From Bedellia somnulentella (taxonomy: Eukaryota > Arthropoda > Insecta > Lepidoptera > Bedelliidae), in NCBI GenBank assembly GCA_963576735.1, contig OY755184.1:5146001-5210000 (forward strand): DNA of 64,000 nt, given 5' to 3'. Below the pieces are notes generated by a model. It was not told where the DNA came from. It searched no databases and saw nothing but the letters and a program-made list of their open reading frames with translations. Numbering within the stretch: the stretch's first letter is position 1; every line of letters begins with the position of its first letter. Of this stretch, positions 1 through 10,031 are shown piece by piece. A program made the position numbers and the translations under genes.

Positions 1-140
1 GGAGACCCATCACCGAAAACCTTTATTTTACCATCTTTTCCCCACTGAAATTTCCAAACGTGGCTGAAGAATTTCCAATTCCTTAGCTCTGGCTACCCCT
101 TCGAGAGATTTATAGCCGTGAGCATATGTATGTATGTATG
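1..140 (+). repeat. SINE family A, 5' cut by window edge
   Basis: This is the 3' part of family A. It starts at the conserved GGAGACCCATCACC block, runs through the paired AATTCCTTAGCTCTGGCTACC stretch, and ends in GCCGTGAG plus an ATGT-type tail. The first half lies outside the window. Confidence 0.85.
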
Positions 141-440
141 TTCATTTTTTTTTATTACAGTTGCGATAGTGTTCATGAGAATTTTGTAGTCGAGTACCTA
201 ATTATTCTGAAACAACAAATGTAACACTTCCCTTGAAAACTCGTTACAGATTTTATTGCGCCCATTAATTTAATGAACGCTGTCAATACTGAAATAGTTA
301 GAAAATGTATCTTAAGGCCGAATTTTAATGTCCGATTGGAAGATAATAGACGAAATGATTTAGTGCTGTGATTCCCTTACATATTGATGAGACAGCATGT
401 GTCTGTTTAACAAATACTGATTCTATACTGAAAAACGGCC

Positions 441-442
<2 letters not shown>

Positions 443-483
<41 letters not shown>

Positions 484-508
484 AGAATATATATATATAT
501 ATATATAT
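443..508. repeat. TA dinucleotide microsatellite
   Basis: Two (TA)n runs are separated by a short GAATAGAA break. The tract abuts the A-rich tail of the next SINE. It is simple sequence with no coding content. Confidence 0.9.
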
Positions 509-511
509 TAA

Positions 512-716
512 ATAAATAAATAAATATACGGACATATTATACACAGATCAAGTTAGCCCAAACTAAGAAGGACTTGAATTATGGAATACTATACACATAT
601 AAATAACACCTAGAACTAAGAAAAAATCATATATGCTCATCACATAAATTTTGCTCTCAGCGGGGATCAAACCCGCAACCTCCGGACCGAGAAGCTAGCC
701 ACCTATCCACTCGGCG
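512..716 (-). repeat. SINE family D, near full length
   Basis: Read on the minus strand, a tRNA-like head (A-box TGGCTAGCTTCTCGG side, B-box GGTTTGATCCC) is followed by GAGAGCAAAATTTATGTGATG, then the body with CTGATCTGTGTATAATATG, and a (TAAA)n tail at the left. The same arrangement recurs at 12.57, 24.75, 28.38 and 50.88/52.49 kb. Confidence 0.8.
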
Positions 717-830
717 TGGTATAAAACAGCCATCTCTTTTGCACTACTTAATATCGTAAACTGTTATCTCATTCTAACAGACAGGGTAAAGATAAAATAA
801 CGCTCGTGCTAGGCCTCCTACGAGTACGCC
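717..830 (+). repeat. Repeat family F
   Basis: A ~110-bp block contains AAACAGCCATCTCTTTTGCA and ends near GCTCGTGCTAGGC. Related blocks lie at 4441-4500 (reverse), 28105-28215 and 39190-39305, so it is dispersed. Class unknown. Confidence 0.6.
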
Positions 831-1707
831 CGATTTCTGAATTGAGTATTCAATCTGAGAACGACTTAAGTATCGTTTTGTCTCATTCAGTTGTTAAGAT
901 TTCAATGCGACAGAACGATAGTGTGACAATTTTAAATATAAATTACGATATCTTCAAACAACACGTCATGTTTAATGGTTCACTGTATTTACTCCATGTT
1001 GCGTCATGCGTTATTGCGTGACGGAAAAAGTTCAACTTTGCTTTGGAAATTTGCCAACATTTTATGGAACATAAGTTTATTGGGTTACTCATTTGAAGTC
1101 AATGATCTTTCAACTTGACCTGTAAAATAGTGCCAATTCAGTATACTCGTAGTTTGGTTTCGTGAAAATTTTCAGGTGGTGGAATTAAATAAAAAGCAGT
1201 GGTTAGACAACTTAAAATAGTTATTGCAAGTTTATTTGCATAAAGAGATCTGTGTCTGAAGTGAACTTAATTGTGGAACCTAGTAAATTACCATGCAAAG
1301 GGAGGTTTATAAGTTTGACCGGCATGTAAGAATACACTTGTACACAAGTTAATCTGTTACATACCACCATAACTTGAACATTTCTCATTATAATTTGGGA
1401 AAATAACATATCTCTAGAAGCATTTTCAACACATGCCAGCCATGGCAACAAATGAAGGATGACAACATTAAATTAACAAAAAAATTAGAACAAAAAACCG
1501 AATTTAATGTCAAGTAGTATTATTTGTTATCCAAAATTAAATTATAATGAGAACATTTACTCTAGGATTATAAACCTTTTTACAGTCACATATAAATAAT
1601 GATTTTGTGACCTTTTCGTCTCACCTATATTGTGCCTCACATAATTAACCCCAAGATAAAGAAATAAAAAATGAGTACAAAAACGAAAACTTGACTTTGT
1701 AACTAAA
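831..1707. other. AT-rich stretch, no gene recognised
   Basis: I see no repeat family, splice-like ORF or RNA signature here. The short open frames lack any recognisable domain and look like chance. Confidence 0.5.
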
Positions 1708-1830
1708 TACATATACTAACGGCGTTAGTTCCCATTGGTGCAGGCAGAGACTATCGATCGCCACTTTGTACGATCCTAGCAAACCTCTCTAGGTTTGTTC
1801 ACATCCATCAATCTTTTTATTGAAAATACC
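1708..1830 (-). repeat. LINE family E 3' end fragment
   Basis: On the minus strand this is the 3' end of the E LINE. It encodes a degenerate version of the block ending in KWRSIVSAYPNG, followed by GGCGTTAGTATATG-like tail sequence. It is 5' truncated. Confidence 0.7.
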
Positions 1831-2620
1831 TACACTATTAATGTTTAAATCAAGAAGATCGTTTGACCCGACCATAGTAACTTCCAGTAAATACAGGACT
1901 TTTGACCTGAATTTAGAGTTAGGTACTTTTATTGAATAGCTGTGCTCATAGCTCATAAAATAAAATTCTTGAAAGAAAACGAGGAATACGATCCAGCACT
2001 AAATGATAACAATTCGCAAAAATAACTCGATTATCGATATCCCGAGCCAACTCCGAATACTAATTTTAGATTTTATTGCGTTTTTACCAAGCTTTCTACT
2101 ATTACATTTACAGCACTACCGATTTTTATGCGAAACAGGTGCTCCGAAGATGTTTCAATCAAAATATTTTTATACGATAGTACTATTACTATATACTGCT
2201 TCCTAGTTGTATAAAATATTGTCGCGATGAAAACAATGAGTGAAAATATTCACTCCATAAATATGAGAGTATGGTATTTTGCGAATAAATTTAAAATGCT
2301 AGTACCAGAATATTGGGTAGGACTATTATATACACAGGACTTTTGTATGAAACAAATAGTAGAAATTATAATTTGTATGGTAATTTGTAAAGAGAAAGTA
2401 TTTATTTGTGTGTAATAAGCTCCAAAATCTCTGAACCGATTTTTAAATTGTCGTTATGGGTATTTCTATTCTAAGAGTAAAAAAGTGACTCTTAGTAGAA
2501 TGACTATAATGCATCGTATTTTTTACACGAATATTGTTACAAGCATTTAGTAAGTACAGTAAATAATAAAATATCACAAAACAAAAACCTTAAAATTAAA
2601 AAAAACACAGTAATGGAATC
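1831..2620. other. AT-rich stretch, no gene recognised
   Basis: Small ORFs at 2003-2206 and 2227-2415 have AT-biased composition and no domain. No repeat family seen. Confidence 0.45.
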
Positions 2621-2622
2621 AT

Positions 2623-4136
2623 CATTTTCTGTGTATGTATCGAAGCCGATTCCAGGTCAAACTTATAAATGAAAAATATAAAAACAAGATTTAAGTTTTA
2701 AATCTAAGTCTGTATATATTGCTAAAATGTTAAAGTTAAAGATACTAGTAATTCTTAAATTTTAAGAGTTATAACACTTTGTTTATTTTAATAAATCATA
2801 CTGTTGCCAAAGAAATCGTCATTTCTGTGTATATTGTAAAATTGGAGTAAAAAATTAGAAAATGTCTATCGCAGACTAAAATAGTTTTCATAGTAGCAAC
2901 ACTGAGGCATTTTGCGGCTGACATCATGTTATTTTTATTGTGAAAATTTACTGACTCGACAAAAAGCAAAGCAGTTTTTAAATTGGGGTATTAAAAAGTT
3001 ACTGCGTCATTTCTGCTCAGGGAACTAATAAATAAGTGAAAAACCTGTATTTTTTTAATTAATCATGGTTTTTTAGCATTTGATTGCATTCAAACAGTTT
3101 TGCATTGAATTTTTAATTTAGCCAAAAAATTTAGCATCGGCTTCTTCCACCTTTTAATTCGTTATTTCTGTATATGCGACTTCTGTGTAGTAGCATAAAC
3201 ACAGAAATTATTCTGCACCCAGAAATGATTTTATTTTCGGCGAAGTAAAACGTAATTTTTCTACTTACATCTTTTTTAAATCTAAGCTCAATCTACCTTA
3301 AGCCGAAACCTATAAAATATATTTCAATTAAAACCGATTTGTACCGAAATGTAAGACGCAATATTTTATACAGTGTAACTATTTTTGATATTATGTTTCA
3401 ATCTTTTTGCGATGGCAAACACATCGAAGAAGCTTGTAACAGAGGCAGAGCTACTACTACTAGAGCTAACACAACTACCATGGCAACAATTTTTACCAAC
3501 ACCACCGATATCAATCAACGGATCACCTGATTCACCATCTAGCACACACGATCTTAATGGTGAATCTTCTACCGTATGTGATGTGAATAAGTTCTCAAAT
3601 GTGCGTAAATCCTTTTACCGCTGGTGTGGTTCTTCATCTTCTTCGAATGATACTAAACCAGAAAAACCTTTTACCAATTCTGGGCCGAAAACTATATTTT
3701 CAGCTAAATGGAAAATTACTCTATAAACGATGATTCTTCTGACGAAGAAATTTTCTAATGACAAAGACTGTTTTTTTGGTAACTTTTAAATAATATTATT
3801 TATTCATTTACTTAATTATTAAAAATTATTATTAATACGTTATTTTCCAATTTTAAGGGATACTAATTAGTATGACTGATTGATAAAACACAGTTCCTAT
3901 CTAAGTCTTCGTCTAAAAACAATCATTTCTGTGAGGTAATTGTCATTTCTGTGTAACATTATTCCATATTTTTTTATTCTTTTCATTTCAACTTTAAGCA
4001 TTCTATATTAAGATAATCTTAATATCGACATTGTTTGTTATATTTCTAAGCCTTTGTTCTATTGAAGAGAGTTAACGGTTTGATTTTTAATTATTTTCCG
4101 TCATTCCTGTGTAAAAACGTGCCATTTCAGTGTGGG
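2623..4136. repeat. Cluster of a GTCATTTCTGTGTA-like word
   Basis: The word or a close variant is seen near 2623, 2818, 3006, 3160, 3179, 3199 (reverse), 3219 (reverse), 3921, 3941, 4100 and 4121. It lies on both sides of a decayed ORF. Clusters of one short motif near both ends of an element are typical of transposase-binding subterminal repeats, but I could not find clear terminal inverted repeats. Confidence 0.5.
3412..3758 (+). pseudogene. Decayed coding exon, acidic C-terminus after a frameshift
   Basis: An ORF starting MANTSKKLVTEAELLLLE runs to a stop at 3724-3726. It is rich in Ser, Thr and Pro. In the -1 frame, a reading from 3711 gives ENYSINDDSSDEEIF and a stop at 3756-3758, an acidic ending that looks more natural than the first stop. 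This suggests a one-base deletion near 3705-3711. It sits inside the GTCATTTCTGTGTA motif cluster, so it may be the coding remnant of the same mobile element. I do not recognise the family. Confidence 0.35.
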
Positions 4137-4149
4137 CGTAATTTAAGTT

Positions 4150-4440
4150 TCGCTAAGTTTTTTAATAAATAAATAAATATTGAACTCTGTCGTTATTTTA
4201 TTCTAATGTAACTATCGTAAATACGTCTTAGGTGTGAAATTTACGCAATTTTGCTCTTTTTTAAAAATATTACTCTAGAATTTAGAATCACCCTTATATT
4301 TGATAGGGGGGGCGTGACCGGTGATTGAATAAACTTTAGATATTTGATAGACGTCAGCGAAATAATATGAAAAAATAAATGTAACTAGTTGCCACATAAG
4401 TACTTTTGAACATAATTTATTAGTATTTTTCTATGTAAGG
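4150..4440. other. Unassigned AT-rich spacer
   Basis: Contains a GGGGGGCGTGACCGG blip near 4306 but no gene or known repeat. Confidence 0.4.
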
Positions 4441-4500
4441 GTACTATGTAAGTGCGAAAGAGATGGCTGTTTATACAACTCGATATCTAGTTAACTGTCG
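4441..4500 (-). repeat. Repeat family F, fragment
   Basis: Reverse-orientation match to the AAACAGCCATCTCTTTCGCA block of family F. Confidence 0.5.
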
Positions 4501-4801
4501 CTCTTACTAGCTATGATGGCTATGTTTGATCCAGCGATTTATTATTTATTGTTGTAAAATGTATCTTACCGGAAACAGTAGGCGTTTAAATTGGAACGGT
4601 AAATCCGATGATATCAAGAAGAATTCGAGAAATCAATACATCTTCTACGATACTATATTCATAGAGAATTGTGCAGTACGTTATGAAAGTTTTTAGTTAT
4701 TTTATCAGCAAAGTTGTACCGTTGGTGGCTACTGGCTGGCTTACGTGGCTGGCTGGTACGGTTGCAGGTTTGTTCCTGTATTTTATATGTTTGTAGATAC
4801 G

Positions 4802-4852
4802 AATATACATATAATCACGGCCACAAAACCCAAAAAGGGGTAGTCAGAGCCT
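4802..4852 (-). repeat. SINE family A, 3' fragment
   Basis: Only the last ~50 bp of family A is present: hairpin CCCCTTTTTGGG, GGCCGTGA and an ATAT-type tail, on the minus strand. It abuts the 3' end of the CR1-like element. Confidence 0.6.
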
Positions 4853-4859
4853 TAAAAGT

Positions 4860-5225
4860 CAAAAAAAGTCAAAAAGTTTATTTTTCAAAATAAAGTTAAA
4901 TACTAACATTTTTTGAACGTCAAAGTTTTAAATTAATCGTTAATCCGTTGCTTCGGAAGGTGTTCGTAAAGAGAAGAAGCAACAAAGAAACTCTTTACAT
5001 TCACATTTTTTCATTTTTTCAAAATATGGTTTGTACAATTTCAGTTTATAAACATGTTTTTACTTTACAAAAGATTTTCTAAGCGACCAAACCAAACGCT
5101 AGTTTGACATAATTAAAATAAATTGTCCATCACAAAAACCAATCACATAACGTGAGAAGAAAAATCCTCACCAGACAATTATTCCTAGGAATAACGAGGG
5201 AAGATTTATAGCTTTACGGACATGG
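4860..5225 (-). other. 3' UTR of the CR1-like element
   Basis: The block beginning GACATGGTCATGTGCGCG downstream of the ORF2 stop is matched, with about 80% visual identity, by 21946-22255. The end holds an AATAAA and two CTTTTTGA-like units that may be the short 3' repeat. Template-primed reverse transcription would start here. Confidence 0.65.
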
Positions 5226-8099
5226 TCATGTGCGCGTTGGATCCTTGTCGTTTAAAAAATCTTGAACACTGTAGTAAGATTTCTTTAAAAGCATGGCTTT
5301 AATTGCCTTTTTAAAAGATGCCACAGGCAATTCCAATACGTCAGAAGGGAGTTTATTGAACATTTTCAGGGATAGTCCCATAAAGGAGTTACTTACTTTA
5401 TTAAGTCGCCACTTCGGTACGTTAAGTTTCTCCTTATTCCGAGTGTTAACAGTATGCCTATCACTAACTTTACTAAATTGGCCAATATTCTTTTTGGCAT
5501 ACATTAAATTCTCAAATATGTATTGGCAAGGGACAGTTAAAATGCCAATATCTTTAAATTTTTCGCGCAACGAATACCTCGACCTTAACATGTAAATAGA
5601 TCGGATAGCTCGCTTTTGTAAGACAAAAACTTTATGAACATCAGCCGCTTTACCCCATAATAAAATACCGTACGACATAATACTATGAAAATAACTGAAA
5701 TAAACAATGCGAGCTGTTTCTATGTCTGCTATTTCTCTAATCTTACGCACGGCATACGCTGCTGAGCTCAGCCTTTTAGAAAGTGTTAGTATATGGGGTC
5801 CCCATTGCAACTTAGAATCGATTATTATCCCTAGGAATTTTGTCTCTTTCACTAATTCTACTTTTTCACTGTCAATAACAATATTGGCGTCAACTTGCCT
5901 AACATTCGGTAAAGTAAATTTAATACATTTAGTTTTTTTGGCATTCAGAACCAGGTTATTTACAGTAAACCAATGCAATACCAGTGAGATAGCTTTATTT
6001 ACGTCGTCAAGAGATGTAGAGGATCTCGCTACATTAAATATTAAAGATGTGTCATCTGCAAACATAACTATCTCAGAATACTTTTGTACCATAAATGGTA
6101 AATCATTAATATAAATCAGAAACAGTAATGGGCCAAGTATAGAACCTTGAGGAACGCCCATCTCTATTTCCGATCCTTTCGACGTGGTTCCATTAATATC
6201 TACCTTTAAAGTTCTTTTATCAAGATATGATGCCATTAATTTCAGTGCTTGCTCGTCAAAACCGTAATATTTAAGTTTAGTCAACGCTATTTCCTTTTTT
6301 ACACAATCAAAAGCTTTTGTGAGGTCACAAAATATACCTAACGCATCCCGGGAGTTTTCCCATGAATTAAAAATATGTTTCATTAGTGACACTCCTGCAT
6401 CTACAGTAGACCTACCTTTAGTAAAACCATATTGCTCGTCATGGAATATATTATTTTTATTGAAATATGAAAGCATTTGGTTGGACATGATTTTCTCGAA
6501 AACCTTACTGAGAACTGGTAAAATAGAAATAGGCCTATAGTTGGTAAAGTCCTGACTATCTCCTGATTTATGTAGTGGGATGAGCCTACTTAACTTCATA
6601 CAGTCTGGAAATTCTCCGATATCTATACATTTATTAAAAAGTATCGTTAAATGGGGAGCGATTATATTTATTATTCTGTTTATGACGAAAACTGACATTC
6701 CTGTTATGTCTTCGGTTTTTTTAAGATTAATGGTTTTAAAATTTTTAATTATATCATTACTGTCAACATACTTGAAAGAAAACTGTGCTGTTGTTTTGGT
6801 AACATTTTGTTCCAACAACTCAAGAGCTTTTTGGGGACATGAATTTAATTTCTCTGTTGTCTGAGTGGGGGTATTTATAAAATGATTTTCAAAAATGTCA
6901 GCAATTTGTGATCTTGACTGTATCAGTTCATTATCTAATAATAAATTGAGATCATGCGGAGACTTTAGTTTTCCAGTTTCACTGTTAATTATTTTCCAGA
7001 CAGTCTTACTCTTGTTAGAAGAATTCTTAATTTTATGTTTTATGCATCTAGATTTAGCTTCACCACAAACTTTTTTGAAAATTTTTGAATAATTTCTGAC
7101 ATAAATAATAAAATCTTGGTTGAAGTTATAGGACTTTTCTCTATAAATGTTATATAGGTGATCTCTACTTATTCTAATTCCAGCGGTGGCCCATTCAGCA
7201 AAAGAGCATTTTGTATTACATAGTATTACCTTAGTTTTAAAGATTTTGTTAAATTCTGTTTTTAGCTCATTGATGAAAGAAAGACAATTCTCTAATGTTT
7301 CACTGCTTCTCATTGGGGGGCTGATGCTAGACCTAATATTATTTTCAAATAAGCTAAGTTTTTTTTCAGTTATCTGTCTACATACAATTGACTTTTTCTT
7401 TTCAATGGTAAATTCTAAATTTATGAATTGTCCCTTGTGGTCTGAGGTAATGCTATCAAAAAGGAAGTGACCAGAGTAGTCACAATTGCAATAAATATTA
7501 TCTAAACATGTTGCAGAGGTCGAGGTAATTCGGGTTGGCTCATTAAATACATTTAGAAGATTAAATGATTGAAAAAATGTTAAGATTCTCTCCTTTACTA
7601 GACCCTCACCTAATAAGTCAACATTGAAATCCCCACAAACTACAACCTCTCTGGAGCTGCGGGAAGCCATCCCCAAAGCATCCTCCATTGCTGCTTCAAA
7701 GATGTCATAGTTACCTTTGGGTGGGCGATATACACACAAAATTATATACTTGCTCAATTCAATGCATGAGATTTCTACATGTTGTTCAACAGAGAGTCTA
7801 CAGATGTCTTTTCTTTCTTTAAATTTAATGTCTACATATAATAGTATCATACTACCCCCACACATTATGGACTCTCTGTTAAAACAACTGCCCACCGTGT
7901 AATTCTTTAAACTAAAGTTCATTTGTTCTGTTTTTAACCAGTGTTCTGTCAAACAAAGTATTTTAACATTGTACTTATTAACGAATAACTCTAATTCTAA
8001 TAATTTGCAGGAAAGGCTCTGTATGTTCTGATGAACTAGTGAAATATATGCCTTTTCCTTTGTCTTACTACCTAGTTTAAAGCTAAATTTGCAGATACA
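5226..8099 (-). CDS. ORF2: endonuclease-reverse transcriptase, CR1-like
   Basis: Polyprotein that nicks target DNA and reverse-transcribes the element RNA. Counting from the non-ATG codon at 7952 (residue 1), CGDFNVD is at ~106 and SDHKG at ~170 (APE endonuclease). RT motifs are FCDLTKAFD at ~541, GVPQGSILGP at ~599 and the catalytic FADD at ~631. The frame is open upstream to 8099 and supplies the essential endonuclease N-terminus (QNIQS, then LTEHWL with the catalytic Glu). No ATG exists before about 7922, so ORF2 cannot make a complete endonuclease by normal initiation. It overlaps ORF1 by 28 nt in the -1 frame, at a T TTA AAC heptamer. No inactivating mutation was seen. Confidence 0.9.
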   Translation of the reverse strand, partial: CICKFSFKLGSKTKEKAYISLVHQNIQSLSCKLLELELFVNKYNVKILCLTEHWLKTEQMNFSLKNYTVGSCFNRESIMCGGSMILLYVDIKFKERKDICRLSVEQHVEISCIELSKYIILCVYRPPKGNYDIFEAAMEDALGMASRSSREVVVCGDFNVDLLGEGLVKERILTFFQSFNLLNVFNEPTRITSTSATCLDNIYCNCDYSGHFLFDSITSDHKGQFINLEFTIEKKKSIVCRQITEKKLSLFENNIRSSISPPMRSSETLENCLSFINELKTEFNKIFKTKVILCNTKCSFAEWATAGIRISRDHLYNIYREKSYNFNQDFIIYVRNYSKIFKKVCGEAKSRCIKHKIKNSSNKSKTVWKIINSETGKLKSPHDLNLLLDNELIQSRSQIADIFENHFINTPTQTTEKLNSCPQKALELLEQNVTKTTAQFSFKYVDSNDIIKNFKTINLKKTEDITGMSVFVINRIINIIAPHLTILFNKCIDIGEFPDCMKLSRLIPLHKSGDSQDFTNYRPISILPVLSKVFEKIMSNQMLSYFNKNNIFHDEQYGFTKGRSTVDAGVSLMKHIFNSWENSRDALGIFCDLTKAFDCVKKEIALTKLKYYGFDEQALKLMASYLDKRTLKVDINGTTSKGSEIEMGVPQGSILGPLLFLIYINDLPFMVQKYSEIVMFADDTSLIFNVARSSTSLDDVNKAISLVLHWFTVNNLVLNAKKTKCIKFTLPNVRQVDANIVIDSEKVELVKETKFLGIIIDSKLQWGPHILTLSKRLSSAAYAVRKIREIADIETARIVYFSYFHSIMSYGILLWGKAADVHKVFVLQKRAIRSIYMLRSRYSLREKFKDIGILTVPCQYIFENLMYAKKNIGQFSKVSDRHTVNTRNKEKLNVPKWRLNKVSNSFMGLSLKMFNKLPSDVLELPVASFKKAIKAMLLKKSYYSVQDFLNDKDPTRT
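8010..8081 (-). promoter_or_regulatory. Candidate -1 programmed frameshift site
   Basis: On the minus strand ORF1 ends GCT TTA AAC TAG. The heptamer T TTA AAC (8075-8081) is a canonical X XXY YYZ slippery site, immediately followed by the ORF1 stop. Slipping by -1 gives CTA GGT AGT AAG, directly continuing into the endonuclease. Downstream, GGAAAAGGC (8050-8058) can pair with GCCTTTCC (8010-8017), with a one-base bulge. The 16-nt spacer is longer than usual, so the stimulator is uncertain. Confidence 0.7.
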
Positions 8100-9559
8100 T
8101 TAGAACTTGTACTAATAACTGCATCCAAGTCAGTTGAAATAGTTATGTTATTCAAATTAATAACATTATTGTATACTATATTACTAGCTAGTAACATAGC
8201 TAGACGTTTTTTAGAATAATCAGGTACTTTCAAGGTACTCTTAGTCATTAATGATGTCTTAATATAATTATTTATATTAAAATTAACAATTTTTTGCCTA
8301 TATCCCAAAGTCAAATTATATAGTAACATATTTAATTTATATATCCTAGTGTTAACCTTATAGCTAAGATGCTTGGAATATAGGAAGTCACTTATAATTA
8401 TTTTTCTAACATTTAAATTAACTAACCTCTCAAATGATTTCTTTAAGTCACTTGGATTCACCTTATTACTTGAACCTATTAAAATAACTAAAGTAGTATT
8501 CGAGTCATATTGTTCTTTTAAAATAGAATTTATTATTTGAGAGTAACTTGCTCCGGGCATACAAGTATTTAAAATACATTGGTCTAATTCTTGGTTTAAA
8601 TGATGGCCAATGTTAACACTAAGAGAATCGGAGAAGACTAAAGTCCTCTGAGTCGACACACTTCTATTGTAGGCAAAAGTGGGCTTAACCATATTATTTC
8701 TATTTTCAGGAGATACATCATTTATGACAGTACTTACACTGTCACACTTATTGCAAAAACCAGATAGCGTTTCTACTGTTTTTATATTTTGTTTACTTAA
8801 CTCTATAATTTCTTCTAATCCTTCTATGTAGCTTTGCATCTCTAAGTGACTATTATGATACTTTAATGTTATATCTTGAAGAGATTTTTCTAATTCTATA
8901 ATCCTATTACTGTCATGACTAATTTTAACTTTATTATTGTCTAGAGAAAGTTCATAATCACTACATAGTTGTTCTAACCTATTTAACTTAAACTTCATCT
9001 CATGATGTTGACTACACCTTAGTTTATTAAGTTTTTTAACATGATTCTTTACAATTCTTTTAAGTTTAAGGTACTTTTTTAACTTTTTTGAACCTTTTAT
9101 GTTCACAATAGGTAGGGGTTTTTCTTCCTTTACCGGAGTAGTTAAGTCTATAGTTGGCATATGAATAATACTATCATACATGTGCTGTAGCATAATTGAG
9201 TTCTCCTCAGATTTGTTGCTCCTTAATGTATGAAGTTCTAACTCAGCTCCTGCTAGTTGTGTTTTTAACAATTGTATCTCTTTAAGTGCTGCTTCATGAA
9301 AATCATAGCTATCTTGGTGCAAACTAACATCTCTTTGCAGGGCCATCCTTTGGGCTATGCTATCTTGTAGCTCTGCATCCATATCAACAAGTTGTTTCCT
9401 TAAACAAGAATTGGTTTTAATAATATTGTTAATTTCTTGCTCACTATCCTCACGTTCTTCTAACAATTTTATGGTATTTTCTTTTGATTTTTTTAATTCT
9501 AAAAGGGCTGAATTTAACTTCTTTTCTAAATTACTAATAGTTTCACTGCGAGTAGGCAT
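8072..9559 (-). CDS. ORF1: coiled-coil and SGNH-like protein of CR1-like element
   Basis: 495-residue protein starting MPTRSETISNLEKKLNSALL. Residues 1-125 and ~195-265 are heptad-rich and predict coiled coils, as expected for an RNA-binding, self-associating ORF1 protein. Residues ~310-480 resemble the SGNH/GDSL esterase fold found in CR1-superfamily ORF1: TLVFSDSLSVNIG (block I), CMPGASYSQI (block II), and LVILIGSSNKV in place of GxND (block III). The C-terminal Asp-x-x-His of block V is not visible (VPDYSKKRLAMLL instead), so catalysis is doubtful. A true ATG lies at 9557-9559. Confidence 0.8.
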   Translation of the reverse strand: MPTRSETISNLEKKLNSALLELKKSKENTIKLLEEREDSEQEINNIIKTNSCLRKQLVDMDAELQDSIAQRMALQRDVSLHQDSYDFHEAALKEIQLLKTQLAGAELELHTLRSNKSEENSIMLQHMYDSIIHMPTIDLTTPVKEEKPLPIVNIKGSKKLKKYLKLKRIVKNHVKKLNKLRCSQHHEMKFKLNRLEQLCSDYELSLDNNKVKISHDSNRIIELEKSLQDITLKYHNSHLEMQSYIEGLEEIIELSKQNIKTVETLSGFCNKCDSVSTVINDVSPENRNNMVKPTFAYNRSVSTQRTLVFSDSLSVNIGHHLNQELDQCILNTCMPGASYSQIINSILKEQYDSNTTLVILIGSSNKVNPSDLKKSFERLVNLNVRKIIISDFLYSKHLSYKVNTRIYKLNMLLYNLTLGYRQKIVNFNINNYIKTSLMTKSTLKVPDYSKKRLAMLLASNIVYNNVINLNNITISTDLDAVISTSSNVSANLALN

Positions 9560-10031
9560 GTTAACTATTTCTAAGCTAATGGTACTTGATATTGTGTAAC
9601 TAGGTTTTATTTACTAGATAACTTATTGACTAATTTAAGGTTATATTTTACGATAAGAGTATATCTAGGAAAATATAAGAAGATAAGAAGAAATATAACT
9701 TATTAATGCAGTACTTAGTTATACTGAGGTATTGTTTTAATGTTATAAGTGTGTAAAATAGAGAAAAATACTGGCCTGAAAAAACCGTTGAAACAAAATA
9801 CTTTAATATACTCTCGAAATATTTGTAAAACTCAATATTCCTTTTATAGTATATCTTATCCTTAATAAACGGAGTTCCTTTCAGTGTGAATTCTTTCAAA
9901 AAACTATCTTAAATACAATTAAATAATTTAAAAATTTAATTTTCGACACAAACACTTGTCGATACCACAGAGTGAGTCCTGTCGATCGACGAGTGAGTCC
10001 TTAGAGGTAGAAGCACTACAGTTCGTATGAG

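Larger units (their letters stand above)
4857..9930 (-). mobile_element. CR1-like non-LTR retrotransposon, apparently intact
   Basis: ORF1 (8072-9559) and ORF2 (about 5226-8099) are both free of stops, followed by a 3' UTR running to about 4857. The UTR matches a 5'-truncated sibling on the plus strand at 21946-22320, which supports the 3' boundary. The 5' boundary, near 9930, is approximate. An ORF1 with a coiled coil plus an SGNH-esterase-like domain, and an ORF2 with an APE-type endonuclease and RT, is the arrangement known for the CR1 superfamily. The assignment is therefore by family knowledge, not by search. Confidence 0.8.
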
